A stretch of 64,000 bases of DNA from Liolophura sinensis (GCF_032854445.1 NC_088304.1:24255704-24319703), one strand, 5' to 3'. Shown: positions 1 through 10,734, numbered from the stretch's first letter. Translations and numbers: made by a program. Notes: generated by a model not told the origin, from the sequence alone.

Positions 1-49
1 AGGTTTTGCAGTTTAATTAAAAATACTGAATTTCTTTCAGAAACCAACC

Positions 50-925
50 ATGAACAAGCTTTTGTTCGTCGCGGGCTGCTGGTCCTTTTTGTCAGCCAAT
101 CAATGGCGGCGGCTTTATCTGCGGAAGACGAGGCTGTGGGCCACAACATCGAGAAAAGAAGTAATTAATGTGGTTTGAAATATTCTCCTTAAGAAAGCTT
201 ACAAATGGTGAAAACTTATACATAGAATAATGATTTTCGTCTAGATGTAATCTCTATTTCCATGTTTGCATATCGAATTTAAGTGTGGCTCATGCAAACT
301 TGCTGATGTTAAAGCATACGTTGCATATCCAATCCTACCAGAATATCTCCTCATACGCAGATTGAGAATTGGACTCAAGTAAGTGCTACCCACTTACCCG
401 TCTTGGACCACCTACAGTATTTACTGTCTTCCTTTAATCCCAAACATCTTTTTATCGTTTAATGTTAAAAGTAACATATTTTGTCATTCAAGATGAATTA
501 ATTCCAATCGAGTGCTTCGTTTATGTAGTAGGCTAAATACAACCCATCACCACAGTCGGTCGTAAAATACCAATCAAATAAATCAAGCAGTGACCTATTT
601 AGAACCGACGTCTCTTCCTTGTATTTTTTTTAGGTACCAAACTATGGAGGTAAACCCGGTTACCAACCTCAACCTGCCGGCTACAAGGGTTACTCGACGC
701 AATATTATTACCCTGTGTACAACTACCCGTATTACCAACATTACTACTACCCATACGGAGGTTATGACTATTACAACTACGGCTATCCTTACCCAGGCGG
801 TTACGGGGGGAAGATACGGATTCGACCAAAAGTTCGGTTTTTATGGAGGAAGAGCTGGATTTGGCGGGAAAAGAGGTGGCTTTGACGGAAGAAAATTCGG
901 ATATCGTGACTTCAAAAAGTATTAA
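50..925 (+). CDS. Gene 1: secreted Tyr/Gly-rich peptide precursor, frame-disrupted
   Basis: Leader exon 41-160 (ATG at 50) follows a TTTCTTTCAG acceptor and ends at donor GTAATT (161). The start context CCAACCATGAACAAG matches gene 3. Read as given, the frame leaves the family leader after MNKLLFVAG. Adding one base near 75-77, where gene 2 has GGGCCTG and this copy GGGCTG, restores a hydrophobic signal peptide, an acidic stretch and GHNIEKR, and also the phase-1 exon end seen in genes 2-4. The last exon (from 650, or 634 with the first AG) is very rich in Tyr, Pro and Gly and ends at TAA 923-925. It too needs one base removed from the G6 run at 805-810 to reach a GFGG-rich tail ending FKKY. 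AATAAA follows at about 1015. The product would be secreted and cut after KR. The KKY-type end and GY content recall shematrin-like shell proteins, but that is only compositional. The indels are either assembly errors or a young pseudogene. Its promoter would lie left of the window. Confidence 0.6.
161..649 (+). other. Intron of gene 1 (leader exon to mature exon)
   Basis: The donor GTAATT is at 161. Two acceptors are possible: TTTTTTTTAG ending at 633, after a good pyrimidine tract, and ATGGAG ending at 649. Only the second keeps the family's phase-1 junction without an immediate stop. The first fits the uncorrected leader exon in phase 0. I see no repeat or other feature inside. Confidence 0.5.
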
Positions 926-1061
926 TTTAAGTCCGGATGACGCCCAGAGTAATCTTTGGAAGTGGCCTGTAATAAGTGTCTATTTCTAAAGTTAATGTTC
1001 AATTATTTATTTGAAATAAAAGGTAATTGAACCTTTACTCATTTTCGTTGTATTTCTCAAA

Positions 1062-1228
1062 GTCGCAATGACCAGGAACCTCCCACCAATGCGCTGGCTG
1101 TGAGTTCAAGTCCAGCTCATGCTACGTGGAAAGGTCAGGCAACAATCTGCGTATGGTCGTGGTACTCCCACCATAATGCTGGCGGCCGTCGTATAAGTGA
1201 GTTATTCCTGATTGTATTGATAATATCC
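1062..1228 (+). mobile_element. SINE-A copy, 5' and 3' truncated
   Basis: Contains the family's CACCAATGCG...GTGAGTTCAAGTCCAGCTCATGCT segment, an internal GGTCGTGG block and CCACCATAATGCTGGCGGCCGTCGTATAAGTGA. The tRNA-like head is missing and the usual tail is lost after about 1228. It lies just downstream of gene 1. Confidence 0.8.
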
Positions 1229-1929
1229 ACCACATTACTATGTAAACACTGTTTTTACCCAGAATACTCAGGTTTCCTCCATCAGAAAATGTCGTACAAA
1301 AGTGAAAAAATCATTAAGTGTCGCGTTAAACCACAATAAAATAATTACATAAATAAATAAACCGTGTAACAAATCGCTTTGTGGAAAAATATCCATACAC
1401 CTGCTCTCAGCTCGTCTGCAGGTAATATAATTCTAATTTTTGCATCCTTATTTTGAAAAGTCAAGTCAGATCTCCCATTCATTTGTGTTTTTGAATGCAG
1501 ATTGTAATTTTGCTCAAGGGAGGAGCTCTCCTATTGTCAGAAACAAGGAGAGGCCCAAACACAGAGGGGTCGCAGTGGGTGATAGGCCTACTTCTGGTGC
1601 AGTTAGGGACTGGGCGCTTATGCAGTTCATGCCTCCATGGTCACAATGTCCCAGTGACGTAGACTATTCTAAAACGTCTACGAAATTTGACATTGAAAGA
1701 GTTTATGTACATAAAATATAGAAAAGTCAGTCAGCCATCAATGTGTTCCCCAGTCCCCGTCCTTAGAAGAAAGTCTTCAACTTTAGTGGCAGAACGCATT
1801 TATATTTATGTTTATAGACCGACCCAATTTTTATAGGCGGATCTGAAGGAGATAAGAGATAGCATTCGCGGTACATCTTATTTGGACTTATATCTGTACA
1901 ATGATGGTCTCACGCATACTCCTTTACAG
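1229..1929. other. No gene recognised
   Basis: An ORF of about 90 codons at 1440-1721 shows no family resemblance and no clear start context. I see nothing else here. Confidence 0.4.
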
Positions 1930-2260
1930 CACATGCGTCACTCTCTACCTTTCGCTTTACATCACTGATACGAATATCCAAGCTTGACCTATGGAGACTG
2001 TGAGACGCACGTTGGCTTTTTTAGGGCTAACTTCATCACTTGTCTCCTCTCGCGGAACTATTTAATCAGCATTTATCAATAAAATTGTTTTATGTGTTGG
2101 TTAGAATGATATGCTACACACTTTACACAGAATGCATGCGTGTAAATTATTATTTATATAATTAATTATTATTGTTGTGTTTTCTGACATGACCTCCTGC
2201 CTCATCACCCCAGTGACCTCGGTGTTGTTTTTCTGAACCTCATTAATATTTTGGTGACCT
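1930..2260 (+). repeat. Dispersed repeat shared with 55233-55560
   Basis: The order CTCTCTAC..CGCTTTACATCACT, GAGACGCA, CTTCATCAC..GT.TCCT, ATCAGCATTxATCAAT and TTTTCTGACAT..CTCATCACC is kept in both places. The second copy lies in the first intron of gene 4. The distal part (from 2165) also recurs at 61680. Confidence 0.65.
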
Positions 2261-2699
2261 AAAATCAAAGTCTTCACATCTTTACCATGTCCAACCCGAA
2301 TGTAATTCCTCGGTCTTCATGGTGCAGTATCATAGATTTGCAAGCGTGTTGCGAATTATTTAGAGAACTCATGTTTAGAATAGGCCTAATGCATGGGAAT
2401 AAGATACCATCTACATGTATCAGGATTGTCTCTGTACAATCAATATAATGAAATGAATTAAGGCATAAATTCATAATTCCGAAGTAATTTAGAATTGTAC
2501 ATTGGCACGGGTCTTGTCTAAAGTGAATTAGATATTTAATCCACAAATGAAATTGTACCCAGAATCTGACCAGTTAACAGCTGTATGATAACATATGAAC
2601 TGTGTATCAGTAATGTGAAAGAAAAAGACAATTGAATTAACTTGATAAAGAAAAAATTAGAACGATAAACAAATATAATTTATTAGAATATATCTTGAA

Positions 2700-3389
2700 A
2701 GTAAATATGCTTTGGCACATACAGTATGAAAATTATACATATTTCGAAGGATATATGTATTGAGCAGCTAATATATGCAGTCCGTTGATTTTTTATCAGT
2801 GCGAATATTTAAATGTGTTTTGCCTACAAACCACTTAGAAGCATCGGCTACATTATTACAGACTCCGTAAAATACACATATGCGGGAACAAAAGCATGGT
2901 CGAGGCACAGACAGCCAATCTGGAAGAGATTGTTCTGTATATGGCTTTAGAACAGCTTGCTGTCACTCTTGGGACGCATTGGTGCCTAATGGGGTGTGAC
3001 TGACAGTGCGTTTTCCCACAACACTCAATGATCCTTCTGTTGAACGGCTGGCTAATTTCTTCCCGTACAGGAACTGAAAGTACATGTACGCATTGCAACC
3101 AAAATTAAAAATTTTTTCTTCGCAATGGAGATAAGTTTTGTTGGTGTAGAAAACACTACTGCCCAAGTTAAACCACCAACCACTGGCAAGCTACTGACGG
3201 AATATTCCACGTCAAACGCACAGACATGCACACCTCATTAATTGAAGATACATGGAATGATTGAAGATAATAAATACTGGGCTTTTGAGTGTGTATACCC
3301 TATATTTTTAGTTTATTTTATTTCAAGCCCGTAAATGACGTTTGTTACCTAATTATTTATTTCATTGGGATGCTTGTTTCGACGAATAG
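2700..3389. other. No gene recognised; copy-A-specific insert
   Basis: This stretch is absent from the partner duplication. Around 3165-3235 there is a piece of a dispersed repeat (GTTAAACCACCAACC..TGGCAAGCTACTGACGG) seen again at 36.4, 52.2 and 54.9 kb. No coding signal. Confidence 0.45.
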
Positions 3390-3512
3390 ATCCAGCCCGG
3401 GGTCTATTCGTCGAAACAAGCATTCGTGTACCAGCTGTCAACCAATGTCGATGGTCCATTACAACACTGGCAAGGTCAATTTAACACAAGCCACCAAAGA
3501 ACTAAAAAAGCC
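3390..3512 (-). repeat. Repeat family B copy
   Basis: The reverse complement reads GGTGG/CTTGTGTTAAA..TTG..ATGGACCATCGACATTGGTTGACAGCTGGTACACGAATG, matching the many copies of this short interspersed repeat. A perfect local inverted repeat, GTTTCGACGAATAGA around CCAGCCCGGGG, sits at 3376-3422 and would form a hairpin. Confidence 0.7.
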
Positions 3513-3654
3513 CAGAGGAAACCTTTCCCATAATTGTTTGAGTCACTGTAGGGAGAAAAATACAATGATTCTTCCAGGAATGTGCATTTAAGAATTTAAC
3601 TCGAGTACCATGCTCGTTCATAGGTTGTCGTTAATCAAACTAGGTACATGTATC

Positions 3655-3910
3655 ACAGTTACGCTTTGATTGCAACCATTATTATACCCAACGTGGCGAT
3701 CGTTGAATAAATGTAAAGCCCCTGGCCCCGAACCCCAATCCCCTAGCTAAGAGCTAAGTGGCCCGAGCTAAGTGAAATTGGACACAATTTTCAAACGGAG
3801 CGTAAGAGATTCTGCACACTCTGTCCATGTTTACATACTAGAGAATTGTACCCATTGCAGCATTTAAGAAACTTGGAGTGAATTGTAATAAGGGCTTGTG
3901 ACAGTGGGTT
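3655..3910 (-). mobile_element. 3' tail of the 29-kb-type RT element
   Basis: Matches the sequence downstream of the RT reading frame at 29210-29440: TTTGATTGCAACC, CCCCTAGC..GAGCTAAGTG, GGACACAATTTT and GCATTTAAGAAACTTGGAGTGAA. It carries no coding region and is part of the segmental duplication. Confidence 0.7.
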
Positions 3911-3967
3911 GAGACATTTGGGTTTTGCTACAGTGTTCACTATTAACATTCGTGTCATATAACGTTC

Positions 3968-4199
3968 ATGCCTCCATGGCCGAGGAGGTTAGCACGTGAA
4001 ATGACACATAAGCCACTAACCAATGCGCTTGCCGTGAGTTCAAGTCCATCTCATGCTGGCTTTCCCTCTCCGGCCGTATACGTGAGAAAGAAACCTGCGG
4101 ATGGTCGTGGGCTTCCCCCACCATCATGCTGGCCGCCGTCGTATAAGTGAAATACTCTTGAGTACTGCGTAAAATAACATTCAAATAAATAAATAAATA
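3968..4199 (+). mobile_element. SINE-A copy, near full length
   Basis: It begins with a degraded tRNA-like head (CCTCCATGGCCGAGGAGGTTAGCACGTG), followed by the B-box-like GTGAGTTCAAGTCC and the body. It ends TATAAGTGAAATACTCTTGAGTACTGCGTAAAA..ATTCAAATAAATAAATAAATA. The copy at 63193 is the same insertion carried by the segmental duplication. Confidence 0.88.
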
Positions 4200-4444
4200 C
4201 ATAACGCTCATCTCATAAATGTATTGGAACTGGAATGGGGTCTTCTCGAAAGTTCACGTAAATTCCCTGGTGACCTTGATGGAAAGGGGATAACGGATCA
4301 AATGTCAATGTACATGTACACCAACCAACATGAAGCTGACATCATGCTCAATTCAATACATCATATTTTTTCTGTATTTTCTTGTTTTTGTTTCTTCTTA
4401 CAAAATCCAACATCAAGCAAACATGCTTACCGGACAGAAAATGT

Positions 4445-4610
4445 CAACTCCTTTCAGTGCAATGTAACTGGGTGGCGTGTCATGTCTGGTGTCTTTGGCA
4501 TGATACTTCAGAGTGGGCGGCACATTGACGGCATGGATTCACCTTGCCTCAGTTTTTGTCACAGTTTATGTACCCGCACTTAATCACCCTTCGTCGTCAT
4601 ATGACTGAAA
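4445..4610 (-). repeat. Repeat family D fragment
   Basis: TGTCATGTCTGGTGTCTTTGGCATGATACTTCAG and CGTCGTCATATGACTGAAAAGT are shared with 28835-28975 and, in the opposite orientation, with 18790-19035. Confidence 0.7.
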
Positions 4611-5500
4611 AGTAACTAAGCATTACGTAAAACCATGAGTCCATACAAACTTAGTCCACTGTTTAACCTCCGTCGGTAAAGGACTAAATAATTTATAGCA
4701 CATAACAACGGACACATTACTTATAGCCTGCTATGTATTTTTCCTTCACCCTAAAACTGTGTTGAACGTGTTTTATTGTAGATAGAGAGGTTTGGAGAAA
4801 AATGCTCAGAATGTTTATATATAACGCAAATAGAATAAACCTTCAAGAGCAGAATATTTACACTGTTAAAAATACATCTTAGACCTAAATACCAAGGAAA
4901 TAAATAACGTGTTTAAAATTGACTAAATATGCGCCCGTTCATAATTCGTTAGTAAAACAATGTACCGTACCATGTCTTAGGGAGAATTTTGTTAACGTTT
5001 GTAAAGCACTTAGCTCTTCTTTCTCTTTTTACTGTACGGCTGTACAGATGACATCGGATGTATTGGAAGTTAGATTAGGTGATGTAATATTGAGAACATA
5101 TGAAGAAAGTGACGATCACCAATCTCGCTTGTTATAATAAAACTGCACAGACCAGCTTTCTGCTGGTCCAGCACGAACACATATGTTATAGATTACGAGT
5201 ATTCCGTTTGTAAAATTTTCACCTTGAAATTTGCTACAAAGTTTTAATAACAATTAGAGCGTGACATATTCTCCAAGAAATACAAGCAGGGATGGAGACT
5301 TCCTGAGGAAAATCGCTCCACAACCCACGTTAACGGCAGTGTTCTGGGGCCTTGAAGCATCACCTAACCCCAAAGCCTTAACACGTGATTGTGCATAGTT
5401 CACATAACACGGAAAATATATACGGTTGGTATAATTTACTTTATGAACGCAGTAACTAACATTTGGCCAATGGGAGATACCCGTGTGTAAAATTTAAACA
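4611..5500. other. No gene recognised
   Basis: AT-rich sequence with only short ORFs. I see no repeat match to the rest of the window. Confidence 0.4.
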
Positions 5501-5660
5501 ATTTTTTTTGTGTATGAGTGATAAGATAATATTATGGTGAGAAGAAACCCACGATCATCAGCAGGTTGCGGGCAAACGTTCCGACGTAGGACAAGAGGGA
5601 AAGCAGACATGAACTAGACTTGAACTCACAACGATCGCACTGAGGCTATTAGGGCGCTAG
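5500..5660 (-). mobile_element. SINE-A fragment, decayed
   Basis: Antisense SINE body: ATTATGGTGAGAAGAAACCCACGATCATCAGCAGGTTGC, then CAGACATGAACTAGACTTGAACTCACAACGATCGCA and GGGCGCTAGC from the head. The tail is not evident. Confidence 0.7.
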
Positions 5661-6079
5661 CACAAAAACATCTTAGAAATACACCATACTCTGTTTGGTT
5701 TCGGCCCGCACTGTTATTTCGCTTAAGGTAAACCAATGTCTCTGGCTGACAAAGTGTAATCTACATTGTTTGAGACTCAAGCTACTGAAGAGATGGGTAG
5801 GCAAGTCAAATACATAACTCCCTGAGTAAAATCATAACAAAACGTGACAATCAAAAGTATATATCCAGTTAACTTCTTTATTAGGCGCCCATGCATAAGC
5901 GTGTCACAAAAAATCTGAAAAGTTGCTTACATTATCCCATAATGCACCACAGCGTACATCATTTGATCGAACAAAACAACAGTCCGTTATAAAATAAATG
6001 AGAATATAATGTACTGGGTGTGTTCCACGTAGTTGTATCAGCTCTGGTTATGTTAGGATTACAGGGTATATAGACTGTC

Positions 6080-7667
6080 CTATCCATAATGTGGACGGCA
6101 GTATTTCCTCTCCTTATTGGCGTAATATTCGGCCTTCCTTTTGTAAAAGTCACATGTCCTTTCCCTGGTGATAATATTCTTGTGCCTAAGAGATCCATCC
6201 TTGTGCCTGTAGTGGCCGTCGTTGTACCTAGATGAAGCTGGAAAACACAGGTAACAGTCTTGCCATTCAGATGTCTGATTTTTTTTTAAATTAGCGTCTA
6301 ACTTTCCGACCGAGACTCTACAACAAAATCAAACGTTTTATGCATGGCGGAAAACGAGCGCACCGCCTGGAGCAAAACATCAGCCTATTGCAAGTAACTG
6401 CTTCACCCGCAAAGCGATGCCGAAGTGCAGGGCATATTGGTGGAGAAAACCATATTGCAGGGAATATTGGTGGAGAAAACCAGAGTGCAGGGCATACTGG
6501 AGGAGAGAACAAGAGTGCAGGGCATATTGGTGGAGAGAACCAGAGAACAGGGAATATTGGTGGAGAAAACCAGAGCGCACGGCATACTGGTGGAGAGAAC
6601 AAGAGTGCAGGGCATATTGGTGGAGAGAACCAGAGTGCAGGGCATATTGGTGGAGAGAACCAGAGTGCAGGGAATATTGGTGGAGAGAACAGGGCATATT
6701 GGTGGAGAGAACCAGAGTGCAGGGCATATTGGTGGAGAGAACCAGAGTGCAGGGCATATTGGTGGAGAGAACCAGAGTGCAGGGAATATTGGTGGAGAGA
6801 ACCAGAGTGCAGGGAATATTGGTGGAGAGAACCAGAGTGCAGGGAATATTGGTGGAGAGAACCAGAGTGCACGGCATATTGGTGGAGAGAACCGATCTTA
6901 TATGAACTTCGTGTAAGACAGTTATTTTTGGCCACCAAAACTATACATGGGGATTTTCATTTGATCCCGGTAATTTAGTTTTTGAACCCGCACCTTCTGT
7001 GTATTTGTCATTCAGAGACAAGCGGCTTTATTATGAAAACACATCATCTCAGAAGAAAACTGACAAAGTAAAATAATTCTCATATTTCACAGGACAGTGT
7101 TTAACAGTCTTTTGAGTAATTTTGATTTCACCATTGACGTTAAATATATTGCAATTCACATTACTGCAACATTACTTGCGCTGACAGAGTTATCTAATCC
7201 CAGATCAAGTAAACAGCGACGTGTGAAACTATGTCAGTGTGATGTTAAACACCAGCAGAAGGTCGGGGTTTACCTTTGTCTTCGGGAGTTGGTGTTAAAC
7301 GTTGTTGTGGAAATGGATCTTGAGATTATCGACTTGGAACGCCCTTTACGGGTTACGAATGGTATAGGAATGTCGGACTTGACGCTTATATTTATGTGAA
7401 CATTGGCTATCTGGACAATGTTCCAATCCAAATCAAAATATTGGAAACGTTATTTTACACTCACTCGCAGACATAACACTGGGAAATATTGCAAATCGAA
7501 GCATTCCATTTGTTTGTCAACAAAACATATATACGCGCATGGTAATACTTACTTCGTTTCACCCGGTTGTCATGGAGACTGTTGTCGTGGAAGTCACTCA
7601 GGGATTCTGCCATCAGCTGACTAACCAACAGGACTAGCAGGCCCACAGTAAATGCAAACTTATTCAT
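6080..7667 (-). CDS. Gene 2: secreted basic Cys-pair peptide precursor (90 aa)
   Basis: Two coding exons on the minus strand. The leader exon 7667-7553 (38 codons plus 1 nt) gives a signal peptide (residues 1-20, MNK start, ending SQLMA), then an acidic/His stretch and a VKR processing site at 36-38. The donor AGTAAGT is strong. The last exon 6237-6080 follows TTTTCCAG and adds 51 residues in phase 1, ending at TAG. The mature part (from residue 39) is rich in Arg, Lys, His and Tyr, with two Cys (TCDFY.., KYCRPHYG) 17 residues apart. The peptide is likely secreted and cut after KR. Gene 3 has the same two-Cys plan with a shorter loop. An ATG context CCAATCATGAATAAG directly after an intron acceptor (7674-7675) matches gene 4. 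TTTATT at 5877-5882 is a minus-strand AATAAA. Function unknown; a matrix, adhesive or defence peptide would fit. Confidence 0.85.
6421..6897. repeat. 30-bp minisatellite, about 16 units, in an intron of gene 2
   Basis: The unit is roughly GGTGGAGAGAACCAGAGTGC plus AGGGCATATT. Unit length is 30 bp except one 22-bp unit near 6680-6700, where CAGAGTGC is missing and the phase shifts. Because 30 is a multiple of 3 and the unit lacks stops on either strand, six reading frames stay open across it. These ORFs (up to about 212 codons) are by-products of the repeat. Confidence 0.95.
7280..7392 (+). repeat. Repeat family B copy
   Basis: TTGGTGTTAAACGTTGTTGTGG, GATTATCGACTTGGAACGCC and GGTTACGAATGGTATAGGAATGTC follow the family pattern. 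It lies antisense inside the intron of gene 2. Confidence 0.75.
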
Positions 7668-7673
7668 GATTGG

Positions 7674-8175
7674 CTGTAAATAACAAACCAGCAACTGATA
7701 GCCATGCGCTTTGACCTCAGGTACTACACAGGTAATGAATTATAAAAATATTTATTTACTGATTCATTATTGTCAAAATATATCACCTATACAAAGGTGG
7801 TCAGCAGTGTGTTGAGGGGAAACCGGGCACATCCGAAGGGCACTATCCGCAGGTTGATGGAAGACCTACTCACGTACGACAGGTGAGGAAGGCAGCTTGA
7901 TCTGAACATACAGCGATCGCATAGGTGATAGCCACCCCTCATGAAAATAGTATGGAAAGGAGATCACTGTAAGACAGTCTGATGCTATACAAGGTAAGGC
8001 ATAAATGGCCAAGATAAGTTTCTGTAGTTTCGTTACAACTTGAAGAAATCTATATAAACTTCAACAAAAAATAGAAAACTGACAGAGCAGAATTTATGCA
8101 TTAGGGTTTTGTTTGAATCGATTAATTTAATTAAAATGAACGCAGTATACATACACCTTCCTATACTCATCTCAC
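7674..8175 (-). other. Intron 1 of gene 2 (5' UTR intron)
   Basis: The donor AAAG/GTGAGA is at 8176/8175. The acceptor TTATTTACAG lies directly before CCAATCATG. Length is 502 bp, and a decayed SINE fragment lies at 7790-7935. Confidence 0.7.
7790..7935 (-). mobile_element. SINE-A fragment, decayed
   Basis: GGGGAAACCGGGCACATCCGAAGGGCACTATCCGCAGGTTG and CACGTACGACAGG..CAGCGATCGCA are the antisense SINE body. Head and tail are not recognisable. Confidence 0.65.
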
Positions 8176-8246
8176 CTTTACGCTAGGTTTCCCCACCGCT
8201 CTCCACGGATATAACGTCTTCTTTAAACTTGTCAGATCTCTAGACT
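8176..8246 (-). other. 5' untranslated exon of gene 2 (predicted)
   Basis: Begins about 30 bp after the TATA box, by analogy with genes 3 and 4, and ends AAAG before GTGAGA. The distance from the first T of TATA to the exon end is 101 nt, the same as gene 3 and 2 nt longer than gene 4. The exact start is inferred. Confidence 0.65.
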
Positions 8247-8264
8247 AATGTGCTCATCTGTTGA

Positions 8265-8276
8265 ACAGCTTTTATA
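8265..8276 (-). promoter_or_regulatory. Core promoter of gene 2 (TATAAAAGCTGT)
   Basis: The minus strand reads TTGTATAAAAGCTGTTC. The 12-base core TATAAAAGCTGT is identical upstream of genes 3 and 4. I found it only three times in the window, each time upstream of a family gene in the right orientation. Confidence 0.75.
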
Positions 8277-8279
8277 CAA

Positions 8280-9250
8280 GAACAAAAGCTTTTAGTCACT
8301 TAAAAAAAATTATTTGAATAACCTTTGTTTTTGAACGGCGGAAATATGGTGTGCACAGAATGGAATCGTGATTAAAGTAAAAAAACATAAAACGGATTTC
8401 CTTAGCTGTAGATATAGTACTGTAAGTGGACACCGACCCTGACTGTTCTTGATATAGCAAGTGTGTCAGTTTACATCAGCAAAACACAGTCGTCGGAAAT
8501 TTAAAAAATCAGTTCTTCTTTGAACAACTGCATTCATGTAATTTAATCGAACGGATTTGTTTTTTTTTTTTTTACCAGAAGGACAAAGTAAATGATTTTT
8601 GACTGACAGAAAGAAGTATTTTTTGCTTTTAAATGTAGAGCGCATATTTCTTCCTACCACTTTGAAAGGATGACTGATACACTATAATGGCGTCTTGGAT
8701 GGCTACATCTGTATACTCGTATTAAAATTAAAATTAAGTTTCGCAGGTTTTCATTATTTTTCGAAAATTAGTTTTTAGAACATGCAAAAAAGTAACAATA
8801 TATCAATTAGTTATTACCGAAACTGTTCACACGAAAGCACGATTATGTATACACGATTACTGACCAAGTGTTTGGCTTAAAATAAAGCCATAAATCATGA
8901 ACATTTTTATTTATGAAATGTTACCCTTAGAAGAAAAACAAAAATATAGTTTGTGGGTTAAGTATAAAAAGATAATTTAAGTCTCAAAAGAAAAACAAGG
9001 TCAAGTTGTTTACGACTGTTTTCAAGTTATGTGATGGTCACTAAGAGCTTTTGGTAATTTTTTTAACTAGCTGAAAGCGCTTCGCGCAGTCGTTGTGCAA
9101 ATCTTTCCTGAAACACTTGTATACCCTTGCATGTGTGTCTACTTTATTTTCTTAACAACCGTTCATATGATCGATACACTACACAACATTACTGTACAGC
9201 TTGCAACGTTTTGAAAAAGGCATAACTCAGTTAAATGTAATTGGGGAGGG
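8280..9250. other. No gene recognised; AT-rich upstream flank of gene 2
   Basis: Only short ORFs and homopolymer runs (poly-T at about 8560). I see nothing else. Confidence 0.4.
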
Positions 9251-9256
9251 GGGATC

Positions 9257-9395
9257 TTCATGGCTCAGTTAGTTAGCGCGGTAGCGCAGCGTGATGACGC
9301 AGGAGCCTCTCACCAATGTGGTCGCTGTGAGTTCAAGTCCAGGGCATGCTGGCTTCTTCTCCGGCCGTAAGTGGGAAGGTCTGATACGTGAGTAA
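9257..9395 (+). mobile_element. SINE-A copy with intact tRNA-like head, 3' truncated
   Basis: CTTCATGGCTCAGTTAGTTAGCGCGGTAGCGCAGCG gives a good A-box region, and GTGAGTTCAAGTCCAG the B-box. The copy stops after GGGAAGGTCTG and the tail is missing. Confidence 0.82.
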
Positions 9396-9559
9396 AAAAC
9401 GATGCGTCAAAATCAGTACGACCAGTAGTCAGCAAAACTTCATGCTGAAGACATTGAAAAGGTTCTGTTTGTATTATACAAAATATAACGTTTTGAAGCA
9501 AGATAAGGATGACACAGTGTAGTTATTAAAATTAAGCTATGTTTATATCGGATTAAGTG

Positions 9560-9780
9560 GAAATCGATAATACTGTCAAAGCAAAACGCCACAGACGTTG
9601 TGCGGTGCAATTAGTGGCTGATATGTTTGGCAAAATTTAAAAGACTTTGAATATAGGCGTTTGATAGTGAACTCTTGTGTAAACAGTTTCAGCGGCAATG
9701 TTATCTGAAATCGTGCATATGCATCTTTAAACTGAACAATTGGTGTGATGATGTCTCCACGGAAATCCACCCATTGATTA
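9560..9780 (-). pseudogene. RT-element fragment, C-terminal coding piece
   Basis: A minus-strand ORF contains TQEFTIKRLYSKSFKFC, which aligns with CEGYSIKRLHSKFLKFYSEY in the larger relic at 29.3-29.9 kb. It is a short 5'- and 3'-truncated piece of the same retroelement. Confidence 0.6.
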
Positions 9781-10249
9781 AATTGTATATTTAAGGATAG
9801 TTTTTATATAAAACGAGGAAACGTTACACATAAATCCTATTATGAGGGCAGCATGCTCTCACGGACACCTAATGTCAGTTTCTTACCGGAAATCCTGGTT
9901 TCCTCATATTATGTACGAGAATATGCAAAACTCGAGTGCCTTTTCATGGTCCGTTGAAAACAAGGAAACAGTTTGCGACATGAACAGAAAAGCATAAACG
10001 CAGTAAAAACGGAAGTTAAGGAAATAATTAATGGACGAATATGTTAACTGGTGCGATTTTTCAAAGGTTTGAAGCGGTAAAACCTTCAAACCATCAACCT
10101 TTTAAAGTGAAAATGCATTCCATTTATCTATTTGATTGTTGTTCAGTGCTATGGTAAGGCATTTTTTTTACTTTTGTGATGGCGGTCACTTTTATGTATA
10201 CAGGGGTAACCGGGGTAAACCATCTTAGTGCCGCGTTAAGCGCCAGTGA

Positions 10250-10458
10250 GACACCTCCGTGGCCGAGTCTTTATAATGCGCCAAACGACAAAATAATTAA
10301 TGATCTTCTCACCAATGTGGTCGTTGTGAGTTCAAGTCCAGCTCACGCTGGATTCCTCGCCGATCATAAGTGGGACAGTCTGTCAGCATCATGCAGATTG
10401 TCGTGGTTTCCCCTGGGCTTCTCACCATAATGCTTATCGCGGTCGCATAAGTTCACTT
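10250..10458 (+). mobile_element. SINE-A copy, internally altered head
   Basis: ACACCTCCGTGGCCGAGT.., then CTCACCAATGTGGTCGTTGTGAGTTCAAGTCCAGCTCACGCTGG and TTCTCACCATAATGCT. The head spacing is enlarged by about 20 bp and the tail is lost after the CGCATAAGTTCACT block. Confidence 0.8.
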
Positions 10459-10494
10459 ACAAACCGAGGAAATAAAGGGGCTTAAGACAATACA

Positions 10495-10605
10495 AATAAA
10501 TCTTTGCTTCGAAGTAAACATTCGTGCACCAGCTGTCAACCAGTAAGGACGTTCCAGGTCGACGTACAACACAAAGCACAAAAGAAATAAGAGAGCCCAT
10601 AAAGC
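10495..10605 (-). repeat. Repeat family B copy
   Basis: Minus strand: TTTGTGTTGTACGTCGACCTGGAACGTCCTTACTGGTTGACAGCTGGTGCACGAATGTTTACTTCG. All landmarks of the family are present. Confidence 0.8.
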
Positions 10606-10734
10606 ACAAAAATAGGACGAAATCATGCAAAGAGAAGCATTACACATGTTTTCAATGACGTTAGAAAAACGCAACATGTGTTCTAGGCGACTTGCAATCG
10701 ATTGCAATCGCCGCGTACCATGCTACAACATAAG

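Larger units (their letters stand above)
2165..4440 (+). repeat. Segmental duplication, copy A (partner 61680-63668)
   Basis: Long collinear similarity to the right end of the window in the same orientation: 2165-2700 matches 61680-62345, 3650-3910 matches 62366-62615, and 3912-4440 matches 63130-63668. Both copies carry a SINE-A at the same internal place. Copy A has about 950 bp (2700-3650) absent from B. It lacks about 500 bp of RT-relic sequence present in B. Confidence 0.8.
6238..7552 (-). other. Intron 2 of gene 2
   Basis: GT-AG intron (donor GTAAGT at 7552, acceptor CCAG at 6238) of 1,315 bp. It holds a 30-bp minisatellite (6421-6897) and a repeat family B copy (7280-7392). Confidence 0.85.

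Noticed and set aside
6318-6978. ORFs of 160-212 codons on both strands, looking like repeat proteins
   Set aside because: They are all frames of one 30-bp minisatellite inside an intron of gene 2. Six frames are open at once, and no start context or signal peptide is present.
9257-9330. tRNA-like sequence (A-box and B-box) considered as a tRNA gene
   Set aside because: It is the head of a SINE-A copy. The same head with the same downstream body recurs many times, and no cloverleaf with an acceptor stem closes.
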